Assembly (NCBI RefSeq): GCF_006149005.1
Contig: NZ_VBSL01000001.1
Span: 62,001 to 126,000 of the forward strand
Reading direction: 5' to 3'
Length of the DNA: 64,000 nt
From: Larkinella sp. C7
GTDB taxonomy: Bacteria > Bacteroidota > Bacteroidia > Cytophagales > Spirosomataceae
Both the position numbers and the translations under genes were made by a program. Below are positions 42,271 through 51,853 of this stretch, one piece after another; the first letter of the stretch is position 1; the number at the start of each line of letters is the position of its first letter. The notes beneath the pieces were generated by a model. It searched no databases and was not told the DNA's origin. It worked only from the letters and a program-made list of their open reading frames with translations.

Positions 42271-44397
42271 TTACAGGAGTTTATCCGGCGTAATTGGCAG
42301 TTCCCGGATGCGTTTGCCAGTGGCATTAAAAACCGCATTGGCCACGGCCGCAGCCACGCCAACAATGCCGACTTCCCCGATTCCCTTCACACCCAGCGCA
42401 TTGGAAGCCCGGTCGTCTTCCCGAATAAAAATCGCTTCCATTGCCCCAATATCCAGGTTAGCCGGAACGTGATAATCCCCGAACGAGCGGGTGACAAAAT
42501 TCCCCCAGCGCGGATCGACCACCGACTCTTCGGTTAGCGCCATCCCGATTCCCCAGACATTGCCGCCGATGATCTGGGAGCGGGCGGTTTTGGGATTCAG
42601 GATTTTACCGGCACCGGTTACGGCCAGAAAACGCGTCACCCGCACCATGCCGGTGGCAATGTCGACCCGTACTTCGGCAAAATTGGCATTGAAACTGTGG
42701 GAAGAATATTGATCGGCATTGGCGGGCGGTTTGGCATCGACCCGGGTCTGGTAATCGGCTACGTTTTCGGACACCATCAATTGCGCAGCCGTCGGGCGGA
42801 CAAAGAACTGTTTGCCGGATTTGGCAATCAGTTCATCCGTTAGTTTTACGCAGGCATCATGCACGGCATTGGCATAACTGGACGCTCCTACCGACCCCAC
42901 CGAACCGGCGGCTGGCGGCAAATCCGAGTCGCCGAGCTTTACGGTAATTTGATTCAGCGGCAAACCCAGGGCATCGGCCGCCGTTTGGGCCAGAATCGTG
43001 TGCGTTCCCGTGCCCAGATCCGCAGCCGCCAGTTCAACGCGGGCCGTGATGGCATTGCCTTTGCGGTTGAGTGTCACCCGCGCCGAACTCGGCCGTTGGT
43101 GGGCCGGGTAAGTGCCGCAGGCGACGCCATAGCCGATGAGAAAATTGCCCTGCTGGTTCTGGCGGGGTTCGGCCTTGCGTTTTTCCCAGCCGAAGGCTTT
43201 GGCTCCTTCCTGCAAACACTGCACCGTCGTGCGTGACGACCAGGGCTTGCCATTGGACGGATCGCGCGTTGGCTCGTTTTTCAGCCGCAATTCAATGGGG
43301 TCCATTTTGAGCTGGTGCGCCAGTTCGTCCATAGCCGACTCCAGCGCAAAACTACCCGTCGATTTTCCCGGACCGCGCGTATAGGTCGGCAGAATCAGAT
43401 TCATCGGAACGACCCGGTAGGTAATCAGCGAGTTGGGAACCTCGTACATGATTTTCGAACAGTCGCCACACGGTTCCACAAACTCGTTTTCGATGGCACA
43501 ATGCGTGGTCGTTTCGTGGGCGAGTGCCGTCAGCTTACCGTCTTTGGTGGCTGCCAGACTCACTTTCTGGTGGTTTTGTTGCCGCAAGCCCACCGAATTC
43601 ACCATTTGCTGGCGGGTCAGCGCGAGCTTGACCGGACGGTTCACCGCTTTGGCCGCCACCGCCGTCAGCACCAGATTGGCCCATTGACCGCCCTTCGATC
43701 CAAAACCCCCGCCGATGTACGGGGAAACGATCCGGACATTTTCCGGTTTGATATTGAGCGTGGCAGCAGCCGCATTTTGGGCGCCGTTTACGATCTGCGA
43801 ACTGTTGTAGAGAACCACGTTATCACCCTGCCATTCAGCAATCGTGGAATGGGGTTCCAGCGGGTGGTGGTGTTCGATGGGCGTTCCATAGACCGCTTCC
43901 ACCTTGAATTCTGCGTTCTGGAGGGCCGCTCTGGCATCGCCCCGTTTTGCGTCGGCCTTCTCTTTGTCTTTTGGCAAAGCCGCTTCTTTTGAAAGTTTTT
44001 CAAAATCAACCCTGGCTTTGCTCTGGTCGTATTCCACCTTCACCAGACGGGCCGCGTACCGGGCCTGTTCGTAGGTTTCCGCCACCACCAGACCGATGTG
44101 CTGTCCGTGAAACTCAATTTTCGGGCTTTGCAGCAATGCTCCGCCCCGAATACCGCCCTCAACGTTGAGCTTCGGCGCATTTTTATGGGTAATCACGGCC
44201 AACACACCGGGCGACTTTTCCGCCGGACCGGTGTCAATCGAGCGGATCGTTCCGGCGGCAATCGTGCTTTTAAAAAGGACGGCGTAGGCGATGTTCTTCA
44301 CCGGGTAATCAGTCGCATAGGCGGCTTTTCCCGTCACTTTCAAAATCCCGTCGATGCGACTGACCGGCGTACCGGTCACTTTGTTTTTCTCCTGCAT
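42271..44397 (-). CDS. Xanthine dehydrogenase-family molybdopterin-binding subunit
   Basis: 708 residues, the large subunit of a three-part molybdenum hydroxylase of the PaoABC/YagTSR type. Marks: GKAAYATDYP opening, GGGFGSKGG loop, TRQQM, GPGKSTGSFALESAMDELA, and the C-terminal GVKGIGEVGIVG with the catalytic Glu. It binds molybdopterin cytosine dinucleotide and hydroxylates aldehydes or N-heterocycles with water as oxygen donor. Third gene of the operon (20-base gap to the FAD subunit). No export signal of its own; it may ride with the Tat-type iron-sulfur subunit. The substrate is not decidable. Confidence 0.93.
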   Translation of the reverse strand: MQEKNKVTGTPVSRIDGILKVTGKAAYATDYPVKNIAYAVLFKSTIAAGTIRSIDTGPAEKSPGVLAVITHKNAPKLNVEGGIRGGALLQSPKIEFHGQHIGLVVAETYEQARYAARLVKVEYDQSKARVDFEKLSKEAALPKDKEKADAKRGDARAALQNAEFKVEAVYGTPIEHHHPLEPHSTIAEWQGDNVVLYNSSQIVNGAQNAAAATLNIKPENVRIVSPYIGGGFGSKGGQWANLVLTAVAAKAVNRPVKLALTRQQMVNSVGLRQQNHQKVSLAATKDGKLTALAHETTTHCAIENEFVEPCGDCSKIMYEVPNSLITYRVVPMNLILPTYTRGPGKSTGSFALESAMDELAHQLKMDPIELRLKNEPTRDPSNGKPWSSRTTVQCLQEGAKAFGWEKRKAEPRQNQQGNFLIGYGVACGTYPAHQRPSSARVTLNRKGNAITARVELAAADLGTGTHTILAQTAADALGLPLNQITVKLGDSDLPPAAGSVGSVGASSYANAVHDACVKLTDELIAKSGKQFFVRPTAAQLMVSENVADYQTRVDAKPPANADQYSSHSFNANFAEVRVDIATGMVRVTRFLAVTGAGKILNPKTARSQIIGGNVWGIGMALTEESVVDPRWGNFVTRSFGDYHVPANLDIGAMEAIFIREDDRASNALGVKGIGEVGIVGVAAAVANAVFNATGKRIRELPITPDKLL

Positions 44398-44417
44398 GAA
44401 ATTGATTCAGTATACGA

Positions 44418-45431
44418 TCAGGACCGGTTTCCGGTTAAGGCTACTTGCAACGCCCGGACGATGCTCCGCTTGCCGAGTTCCACCTTAAACGCATTGTGTT
44501 CCAATGGTTTCGCATCCGCCATTTCGACTTCGGCGGCCCGTTTAAAATTCGCTTCGGTGGCTTCCTGACCCACCAGGAGTTGTTCGGCTTTCAATGCCCG
44601 CCAGGGCTTGTGGGCCACTCCACCCAGGGCGATCCGGGCCTGTACGACCCGGTTGCCGTCCATCTCCAGCGCGGCCGCCACCGAAATCAGGGCAAAGGCA
44701 TACGAAGACCGGTCGCGGACTTTCAGGTAATAAGACTTTTCGGCAAAGCGGTTTTTCGGCAGCTCAATGGCCGTGATCAGTTCGCCCGGGCTGAGGTTCG
44801 TGTCGATTTCGGGCCGGTCTTCCGGCAGACGGTGAAAATCCGCCAATGTGATGATTCGCTCCGGTCCGCTGGCACTGCGGACTTTGACGACGGCATCGAG
44901 CGCAGCCAGCGCAACGGCCATGTCCGATGGATGAACGGCAACGCATTTTTCGGACCAACCGAAGATGGCGTGCATCCGGTTGATACCTTCGCGGGCACCA
45001 CAGCCCGGCTGCCCACCCGGCTCGCGTTTGTTGCAGGGCATGGCCACATCGTAGAAATAGGGGCAGCGGGTTCGTTGCAGGAGATTGCCGCCGTTGGTAG
45101 CCATGTTCCGAATCTGCCCGGATGCCCCCGCCAGAATCGCCTGTGCGAGTAGCGGATAGTTTTGGCGGATCAACGGATGATTGGCCGCGTCGGTATTTTT
45201 CCCCAGCGCCCCAATACTAATACCGCCTTTATTCACGCCATCGGTGAGCGGTTTGATCTGGGCAAGGCTGAGCCGGGTGATGTCGATCAGCTCTTCGGGC
45301 CGCTCAACATCTTCCTTCATCAGGTCCAGCAGGTTGGTTCCACCCGCCAGAAACCGGGCGTTGGGTTTTCCGGCCACACTGTTGGTTGCCGAAGAGATAT
45401 CAGAAACGGTCGTAAATTTAAAAGGTCTCAT
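44418..45431 (-). CDS. FAD-binding subunit of the molybdenum hydroxylase
   Basis: 337 residues. FAD-type xanthine dehydrogenase medium subunit: FLAGGTNLLDLMK (FAD pyrophosphate loop) and ATNGGNLLQRTRCPYFYD. The Cys-rich insertion CPYFYDVAMPCNKREPGGQPGCG is like the extra 4Fe-4S loop of PaoB (Cys at CP, CN and CG). The C-terminal CO-dehydrogenase-like domain follows. It passes electrons from the iron-sulfur subunit to an acceptor. Middle gene of the operon, 20 bases from each neighbour. Confidence 0.92.
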   Translation of the reverse strand: MRPFKFTTVSDISSATNSVAGKPNARFLAGGTNLLDLMKEDVERPEELIDITRLSLAQIKPLTDGVNKGGISIGALGKNTDAANHPLIRQNYPLLAQAILAGASGQIRNMATNGGNLLQRTRCPYFYDVAMPCNKREPGGQPGCGAREGINRMHAIFGWSEKCVAVHPSDMAVALAALDAVVKVRSASGPERIITLADFHRLPEDRPEIDTNLSPGELITAIELPKNRFAEKSYYLKVRDRSSYAFALISVAAALEMDGNRVVQARIALGGVAHKPWRALKAEQLLVGQEATEANFKRAAEVEMADAKPLEHNAFKVELGKRSIVRALQVALTGNRS

Positions 45432-45450
45432 GGGTGCGGGGTTTGTCCGA

Positions 45451-46254
45451 TTAGCCGATCAACTGCCAGGTTTGTTCCACCGGTTTCCCGCTGTGTACTT
45501 CCTGAATGGCAGCCACAATGTTGGGATACGCGCCACAGCGGCACAGATTCCCCGACATCCGCTCCCGGATTTCTTCGTTGGAAAGCTGAACCGGCCCCGG
45601 TTTGGTGCGAATCGATTCCGTGACGTAACTGGCTTCTCCCTTTTTGGCTTCATCGAGCAGGGCCACCGCCGAGCAAATTTGCCCTGGCGTACAGAAACCG
45701 CACTGAAAACCGTCATGTTTGAGGAAAGCAGTCTGCATCGGGTGGAGACGATCCGGCGTTCCGGCCGTTCCGCTGGCCAAGCCTTCGATGGTTTGCACTG
45801 ACCGGCCTTCGCAGGTTGCGGCCAGGGTCAGGCAGGACAACACCCGGCGTCCGTCCACAATCACCGTGCAGGCACCGCATTGGCCGTGGTCACAGCCCTT
45901 TTTAGAGCCGGTGAGTTCCAGCCGTTCGCGGAGCGTATCAAGCAGCGTCATCCGGGAATCCACCGTCAGCTTTCGGGCCGTCCCGTTGACTTTGAAAGAG
46001 ACCGCAACCCCGTTTTCGATGGCTGCGGACGAAAGCTCATCCGGCAGTGGGCCGCCCGGCGACCTAGTGAAAACCTGCTCGGCAACGGCTGACTGCCAGG
46101 CCAGAATGCCGCCACCGGCCAGTCCCATCAGTTTCAAAAAATGACGCCGGTTGACGCCGGTATCGAGGATTTCGTCCAGATCTTCCGGCATCAGATCTTC
46201 GAACAGTTTCTTTTCGTCCTCGGTCAGGTCCGGGGCGTTGTGGTCTTCCATCAT
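45451..46254 (-). CDS. 2Fe-2S subunit of the molybdenum hydroxylase with Tat-type signal
   Basis: About 267 residues from ATG 46254 (ATG 46251 and a frame start at 46287 are alternatives). The N-terminus holds an acidic stretch then a twin-arginine signal (NRRHFLKLMGLAGGG). Two 2Fe-2S clusters follow: KKGCDHGQCGACTV with C in VLSCLTLA, and CGFCTPGQ with GNLCRCGAYPNI. It is the first gene of the operon, so the assembled complex probably goes to the periplasm by Tat, as described for PaoABC. The long acidic extension before the RR motif is unusual for a Tat signal. Confidence 0.92.
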   Translation of the reverse strand: MMEDHNAPDLTEDEKKLFEDLMPEDLDEILDTGVNRRHFLKLMGLAGGGILAWQSAVAEQVFTRSPGGPLPDELSSAAIENGVAVSFKVNGTARKLTVDSRMTLLDTLRERLELTGSKKGCDHGQCGACTVIVDGRRVLSCLTLAATCEGRSVQTIEGLASGTAGTPDRLHPMQTAFLKHDGFQCGFCTPGQICSAVALLDEAKKGEASYVTESIRTKPGPVQLSNEEIRERMSGNLCRCGAYPNIVAAIQEVHSGKPVEQTWQLIG

Positions 46255-46368
46255 GGAATGTTCTGGAAATAAAGAGTCCCTATACACTCCTAACCCGGAA
46301 TCCGGTTGAAAGTTTATAGGGAATCCCGGAAAACGTTGAACGTTCCAAACCAGTCGGGCGGGAGCGGT

Positions 46369-47385
46369 TTACCCCAGAAATCCGACCAGGTTTTCCACCA
46401 TCACCGGCGAGCCGATGTAGAGCGGAGTACGCTGGTGAAAACTATCCGGTTTGATATCGAGAATGGATTGCTGGCCGGTGGTGGCGACGCAGCCGGTCAT
46501 TTCGGCCAGAAAAGCCAGCGGAAAGGCTTCATACAGCAGCCGGAGTTTGCCATCGGGGTTCTTTCGGGTCGGCGGATAGAGGTAAATACCGCCTTTGAGC
46601 AGATTTCGGTGGAAATCGGCCACGAGCGAGCCGATGTAGCGGGCGGTGTATTTTTTCCGGCGGCACGCGGTCAGGTAGTCCTGCACACCCGGTTCGTAAT
46701 CGTCCAGATTGCCGTCGTTGCACGAATAAATTTGCCCATCGGCCGGACTGTGAATGTCGGGGTGCGACAAAATAAACTCACCCAGCGACGCATCGTAGGT
46801 GAATCCGTTGGCATTGTGGCCGGTGCTGTAGACCAGAATGGTCGAAGAACCGTAGAGAATGTAACCAGCCGCTACCTGCCGGCGACCGCCCTGCAAAAAA
46901 TCCGCCATCGTGGGTTGTGTGCCGATGGGCGTCACGCGCCGGTAAATGGAAAAAATGGTACCGATCGACACATTGACGTCGATGTTGGAGGAGCCGTCGA
47001 GCGGGTCCATCGCCACGACGTATTTGGCGTGGTTGTTCCCGGTATAAATAATCTCTTCCTCTTCCTCCGAAATGATGGCGCAGGCTTCGCCCCCGTTTTT
47101 CAGGGCGCGGCTGAACCGGATGTTGGCAATCATGTCGAGTTTCTGCTGGCTTTCGCCCTGTACGTTCTGAATGCCCATGCCGCCGGTGAGGTCGATCAAA
47201 CCCGCCCGGTTGACTTCACGATGGATGATTTTGCCGGCCAGGGCAATGTCGCGTAACAATTGCGAGAGTTCCCCCGTCGCGTACGGGAAAGCTGTTTGCC
47301 GGTGCATGATGTACCGATCCAGGGTTACCCCAACGGGCAACGCCAACGGATGCGAAGCCGTTATTTCCATCTGCTGAACATTCAT
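46369..47385 (-). CDS. fbp: Class I fructose-1,6-bisphosphatase
   Basis: 338 residues of normal length. Metal site DPLDGSSNIDVNVSIGTIFSIY, C-terminal substrate region (RYIGSLVADFHRNLLKGGIYLYP) and the ETTG-equivalent MTGCVATTG block. It hydrolyses fructose 1,6-bisphosphate in gluconeogenesis in the cytoplasm. Single gene, ATG at 47385, divergent from the LacI-type regulator, which could control it; the 280-base gap shows no clear operator. Confidence 0.95.
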   Translation of the reverse strand: MNVQQMEITASHPLALPVGVTLDRYIMHRQTAFPYATGELSQLLRDIALAGKIIHREVNRAGLIDLTGGMGIQNVQGESQQKLDMIANIRFSRALKNGGEACAIISEEEEEIIYTGNNHAKYVVAMDPLDGSSNIDVNVSIGTIFSIYRRVTPIGTQPTMADFLQGGRRQVAAGYILYGSSTILVYSTGHNANGFTYDASLGEFILSHPDIHSPADGQIYSCNDGNLDDYEPGVQDYLTACRRKKYTARYIGSLVADFHRNLLKGGIYLYPPTRKNPDGKLRLLYEAFPLAFLAEMTGCVATTGQQSILDIKPDSFHQRTPLYIGSPVMVENLVGFLG

Positions 47386-47667
47386 AATCGTCGAGAATCG
47401 TTATAGGTGAATTGCTTGTTTCCAGAGAAAATCGATTGGTTGACCCATGCCGTCGACGCAAAACAAAAATTAGCTTTTTCGCAGAAAGGGCCCAAACCAG
47501 AAATTGGCTACGCAGGTGAGATTATTACGCTAAGGTTAGGCAGGATGTTTTTTATTTTAAAATTTTACCGCATATTTATTCACGCAATCGTTACCGGGAA
47601 CGTTGCCAGAAATTGATTCCTTCGGAGAAGTGCTGGGTTATTTTTTGAATTTTACCAATAAAGCGCC
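47386..47667. other. Divergent fbp/LacI-regulator intergenic region
   Basis: 282 bases, AT-rich in the second half. The weak dyad CGTT-ACCGGG-AACG near 47590 could be an operator but is not a standard LacI site. No small gene is convincing. Confidence 0.3.
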
Positions 47668-48684
47668 TTGGACACCATAACCATCAAAGACATTGCCCGC
47701 GCCTTAAATCTCTCGACCTCGACGGTATCGCGGGCGTTGCGGGACAGCTACGAGATCAACGCCGAAACCAAGCGGCTGGTCGTCGAGTATGCCGAGAGGT
47801 TACAGTACCGCCCCAATCCCATTGCGCTGAGCCTGAAAGAAAACCGCAGCCGGGTCATCGGCGTCGTGGTTCCCCAGATTGCCAACCTCTTTTTCTCGCA
47901 GGTCATCAACGGCATCGAAGCCGTCGCCTACAACCGGGGCTATCACGTTAGCATTTTTCAAAGTCACGAATCCTACGAACGGGAGCTGGCCACGGTGCAG
48001 CAGGTGGTAGCCCGAAAGGCCGACGGCCTGCTCATTTCGCTCTCCAGCAACACCTGCAACGTCGCGTATCTGCGTCAGCTTCAGGAGAAAAAACTACCCA
48101 TTGTGTTGTTCGACCGGGTGTCGAAAGACCTGGAGGTACCGAGTGTAACGGCGGATAATTTTGCGGGTGCCTATGCCGCCACGGAACACCTGATCCAGTC
48201 GGGACGTCGGCGGATTGCGCACGTCGCCATTCCGGCCACGATCTCCATTGCGCAGGAAAGGCTGGCGGGATACCGGGCGGCACTGGAACACTACGGCATT
48301 CCGTATGAGGAGAAGCTGGTGCGACACGCCGGTTTTGGTCCGAACGAGGTGGACCCCATTGTCGATGATCTGCTGCATCAACAACCGGACGCGTTTTTTG
48401 CGGCCAGTGACCGGCTCGCCATCGGCTGTCTGACGGCCCTGAAAAAACGAAACGTTCTGATTCCAGGACAAATAGCCCTGATCGGTTTTACCAACATCAC
48501 CGTTGCTGATTTGCTGGACCCGCCCATGACAACCGTCGAGCAACCGGCCCAGGAAATCGGTCAGGTGGCCGCCGGACGACTGATCGACCTGATCGAAGGA
48601 AAACCCCAGCACCTTACTGCCGACGCCGTGAAAATTCCCACCCGGCTCGTGATCCGGGCGTCAACGAAAGCGGGGGCAAACTAA
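47668..48684 (+). CDS. LacI-family transcriptional regulator
   Basis: 338 residues from TTG 47668. The N-terminal HTH is ITIKDIARALNLSTSTVSRALRD (about 3-25) with the hinge helix region NPIALSLKENRS. The periplasmic-binding-like sensor domain follows (IGVVVPQIANLFFSQVINGIE ... DRLAIGCLTAL ... ALIGFTNITVADLLDPPMTTV). It likely represses sugar genes and responds to a small sugar or phosphate ester. Its stop abuts the stop of the convergent outer membrane protein gene, with no space for a terminator. Confidence 0.92.
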   Translation: MDTITIKDIARALNLSTSTVSRALRDSYEINAETKRLVVEYAERLQYRPNPIALSLKENRSRVIGVVVPQIANLFFSQVINGIEAVAYNRGYHVSIFQSHESYERELATVQQVVARKADGLLISLSSNTCNVAYLRQLQEKKLPIVLFDRVSKDLEVPSVTADNFAGAYAATEHLIQSGRRRIAHVAIPATISIAQERLAGYRAALEHYGIPYEEKLVRHAGFGPNEVDPIVDDLLHQQPDAFFAASDRLAIGCLTALKKRNVLIPGQIALIGFTNITVADLLDPPMTTVEQPAQEIGQVAAGRLIDLIEGKPQHLTADAVKIPTRLVIRASTKAGAN

Positions 48685-51600
48685 TCAATTATTCCCCGGA
48701 CCACCCGGACGGCCACCGCCGGGGAACCGTCCCCCTCCTCCGCCACCATTGCGCCAGTTCTGGCCGTCGGGCCGGTCGGTGCCGCGCGCCGGAGAGGCCG
48801 AGGCTTTAAACTGGCGCAGGTTGTAGGTAAAGGTCAGCATGAAATACCGTTGCAGCACCTGCGCCCGGCTGTTCTCTACGTACGTATCGGTTTGCGTTAC
48901 ATTCAAACTATTGTTCTGCTTCAGCAAGTCAAAAACCGACAACCGCAATTCGCCCCGCTGGTCTTTCAGGAATTTCTTGCCGACAGCGGCATTCCAGAGT
49001 GTATACTGCTGGTTCACACTGCCATTGAAACCGGTATATTTCTGGTTCGAAATGTCGGACTGCAACACCAGACCCGGCCCGAATATCCAGTTGATGCGGC
49101 CACTCAGTACCTGAAAATAATATTGGTTGTTGTTCTGTTCCTGAAGCGAATATTTCACATCGTTGAAGTTACCCGAATACGAAAACGAGAAGTCCAGCTT
49201 CTGGCTGATGTTGCTGCTCAGGTTGACGCCCTGCGACCAGGTGGTTGTGCTGGCGTTGTTGATCTGGTTGTTGATCAGACTCGGCGACGTTCCGTAGCTG
49301 TTTCCGGCGTTGATGCTGATGTTACTCTTGATGAATTTGAGCGGGGTGCTGTAGGTAACAAACGTGCGAAGGTTCCACAAACCGCTCAGGTTGACCGGGC
49401 GGGTCAATTGAACGCCCTGCCCCAGCGTCGTGCCGTCGGGCAGGGTAGCGGTTCCGTTGCTGATCAGGGTAGAGGTCCCGATGTAGTCGTTGGTTGAACC
49501 CATGTTGATAAACACAAACAGGCTGCGGCCTTTGACCGGTTTGGTGAGTTGATACCGAACCGACACGTTATGGCTATACGACTGCTTCAAATCCGGATTT
49601 CCCGTGGTCAGAAACAGCGGATTGGAGTTGTCGAGCACATTCTGGAGCTGCGTGACCCCCGGCGCCTGCGTGTTGGTGCGGTAAAATAGCCGGACGCGGC
49701 TGTCGGTCGACAGTTTCAGATCCAGCATCGCCGACGGCAGCAGGTTGTTGAAATGCGCCCGAACGTCGTTGTTGATCGGGAATGTCTGGTCGCTGAGCAG
49801 ATCCGCCCGCTGGTAGTTCAGGTTGACGTTCAGCCCCATTTTCGGTGACCGGTAATTGTAGCCCACCCCCGCCTGGTTGGTAAAATAATCGTTCTGAAAC
49901 GTATTCGACAACAGCGAATCCAGTTGGTCGTAGCGCTGCGTGGCCGGATTGTAGCGGTTGGTACGCCGGGTCGCATCACTATAGCGGTAGGTCGTCGTAT
50001 AATTGATCTGCAACTGGCTCAGCTTGCTCAGCGGTTCCGTAAAAGCCGCGTTGAGCGAATACTGATAACTCGGTGTATGGTTGGTCGTTAACTGATCAAT
50101 GCGCTGATCCGGAGTTCTTCCCGTAAAATATTCATTCAGCGACAACTGCGAATTGTCCCGGTCCTGCGTGCTGATCTGGGTGCCGAAATTCAGGGAAAGC
50201 GACCGCCCGCGTTTGGCAAACCGGTGCCGGAACAGAATGTTGTTGCTGAAATTGAACGCCCTGGTTCGGCTGATGTTGTCGGTATTGCTCCGGTTCAGCA
50301 ACAGGCTGTCGGGCGGCAAAACCGGATTGAAGTTGTTGCCCAGCGTCTGGTTTTGGGAGGTACTGTCGCCGGCCAGGTACGTGATGCCCTGCGTACTGCT
50401 CGACGAACTGTTGTTTTGCCACCGCAGCCGGGGCGTAATCAGCAGCGAGTTGTTGGAATTGATCGTGTATTCGAGCCGGAAATCCAGCCGGTGGTTGTAG
50501 TTTTCGCTGCGGGTGTTGCTGTTTTCCAGGTAATTCTGGCTCGCATTTTCACTCAGCGTATACCGCCGAAAAACCGTCTGGGAGTTGGCGTTGTTGCTGT
50601 TGTTGAAAAAATAACTTCCCCGAATGGTGACGTGCTTGCCCCAGTCGTCGGAAAAATTGAGCCCGATGGAGTTCGTTTTGTTGATTCCACTCTGCTGACC
50701 CACCAGAAAGCTGTCGTTGCCACCACCTCCTCCTCCGCCACCGCGGTTGCCACCACCGCCCCGGTTGCCACCCCGGCCACCGCCACCACCTCCTCCGCCA
50801 CTGTTGCTGCTGGCAACGCCGGTCAAATCCTGCGAGGAGAAGTTTTGCTGGTTGATGTTGTTGCTCAGGCCAACGATGGAAAACCGCCGGGCACCGTTGA
50901 AGAAGTTGACATTTCCCCCCGCTGAATACGTATCGTCCGTTCCGTATCCCGCATACACCCGGCCAAAGACGCCGTTCTGCCGGTCGCCCCGCGTCACGAT
51001 GTTGATGGTTTTCGAGGTTTGGCCGTCGTTAAAACCGGTAAACTGCGACTGATCGCTCATGCGGTCGAAAATCTCGATTTTATCGACCACTTCGGCTGGC
51101 AGGTTGCGGAGGGCAATGCTCGGATCGTCGCCAAAAAAGATCTTCCCATCTACCAAAACCTGCTGCACATCCTCGCCCTGGGCTTTTACGGTTCCGTTTT
51201 CCACCGTAATCCCCGGCATTTTCTTGATCAGGTCTTCCGTGGTGGCATCGCGGGTAACTTTAAACGCTTCGGCATTCAACTGGAGCGTATCCCCTTTCTG
51301 CTGCGCGGGCGGTATTTGCCCTTTGATCACGACTTCTTTGAGCGTTTTGGCGTCCTCGGTCAGCGTGATGATGCCCAGATTCTGGATAGACTCAGTAATC
51401 GTAATCACTTTATCATAATCCGTAAACCCCAGGTAGGTGGCTTTCAGCCGATAAGCTGCCGGATTGAGGTTCATGAAGGTAAAGACGCCACTCGTATCGG
51501 TAACGGTATATTGTTTCTGGGTCGTATCCTGCTGCGACGTCAGAATTACCGGCACGCCGATCAGAACGCCGTTGTTGACATCGGCAAATTTTCCGGTCAA

Positions 51601-51693
51601 TTGATTGGTTTGGGCGAACAGCGATGTTCCCGAAATCAGCAAAAGAGCCAAAACCGGAAGCAAACGCAAAAAGCGTAGAGAATTTACCTTCAT
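48685..51693 (-). CDS. TonB-type outer membrane beta-barrel protein with Gly-rich segments
   Basis: 1002 residues. Signal peptide (to about 27), a carboxypeptidase-regulatory-like beta domain (about 28-110), a plug (about 115-230: KMPGITVENGTVKAQGEDVQQVLVDGKIFFG), then a barrel. A run of Gly, Arg and Asn (about 297-327) sits in an extracellular loop, and the C-terminus after about residue 970 is another Gly-rich tail (GGGGGGRFPGGGRPGG) that replaces the usual aromatic end. No SusD partner is present. It lies downstream of, and probably belongs to, the ECF-sigma operon ending here. Ligand unknown. Confidence 0.9.
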   Translation of the reverse strand: MKVNSLRFLRLLPVLALLLISGTSLFAQTNQLTGKFADVNNGVLIGVPVILTSQQDTTQKQYTVTDTSGVFTFMNLNPAAYRLKATYLGFTDYDKVITITESIQNLGIITLTEDAKTLKEVVIKGQIPPAQQKGDTLQLNAEAFKVTRDATTEDLIKKMPGITVENGTVKAQGEDVQQVLVDGKIFFGDDPSIALRNLPAEVVDKIEIFDRMSDQSQFTGFNDGQTSKTINIVTRGDRQNGVFGRVYAGYGTDDTYSAGGNVNFFNGARRFSIVGLSNNINQQNFSSQDLTGVASSNSGGGGGGGGRGGNRGGGGNRGGGGGGGGNDSFLVGQQSGINKTNSIGLNFSDDWGKHVTIRGSYFFNNSNNANSQTVFRRYTLSENASQNYLENSNTRSENYNHRLDFRLEYTINSNNSLLITPRLRWQNNSSSSSTQGITYLAGDSTSQNQTLGNNFNPVLPPDSLLLNRSNTDNISRTRAFNFSNNILFRHRFAKRGRSLSLNFGTQISTQDRDNSQLSLNEYFTGRTPDQRIDQLTTNHTPSYQYSLNAAFTEPLSKLSQLQINYTTTYRYSDATRRTNRYNPATQRYDQLDSLLSNTFQNDYFTNQAGVGYNYRSPKMGLNVNLNYQRADLLSDQTFPINNDVRAHFNNLLPSAMLDLKLSTDSRVRLFYRTNTQAPGVTQLQNVLDNSNPLFLTTGNPDLKQSYSHNVSVRYQLTKPVKGRSLFVFINMGSTNDYIGTSTLISNGTATLPDGTTLGQGVQLTRPVNLSGLWNLRTFVTYSTPLKFIKSNISINAGNSYGTSPSLINNQINNASTTTWSQGVNLSSNISQKLDFSFSYSGNFNDVKYSLQEQNNNQYYFQVLSGRINWIFGPGLVLQSDISNQKYTGFNGSVNQQYTLWNAAVGKKFLKDQRGELRLSVFDLLKQNNSLNVTQTDTYVENSRAQVLQRYFMLTFTYNLRQFKASASPARGTDRPDGQNWRNGGGGGGRFPGGGRPGGPGNN

Positions 51694-51796
51694 GGTACAA
51701 GTGCGTAAGTGCGGATTTTCACGGGTTTGTCACCGCACGGGAATCCCGGGGCGGTGACAAACGCTGCGAACGACTGAACTGAAAATTTGATGAAGT

Positions 51797-51836
51797 GTAA
51801 TCCTGAAACCGGATTACAACAACGACACGTTGTTGT
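51797..51836 (-). terminator. Two adjacent hairpins downstream of the 106-residue protein gene
   Basis: GTAATCC/GGATTAC (51797-51817) and ACAACAACG/CGTTGTTGT with a three-base loop (51816-51836) follow each other in the 160-base gap before the TonB-type gene on the same strand. They may end part of the transcription or protect the RNA; there is no long T-run. Confidence 0.5.
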
Positions 51837-51853
51837 GCTTATTTGTTTGAATT

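Noticed and set aside
50700-50820. Tandem GGC/GCC-rich repeats read as a possible CRISPR or satellite
   Set aside because: They are codons for the Gly-rich loop in the TonB-type protein, in frame, with irregular units and no spacers.
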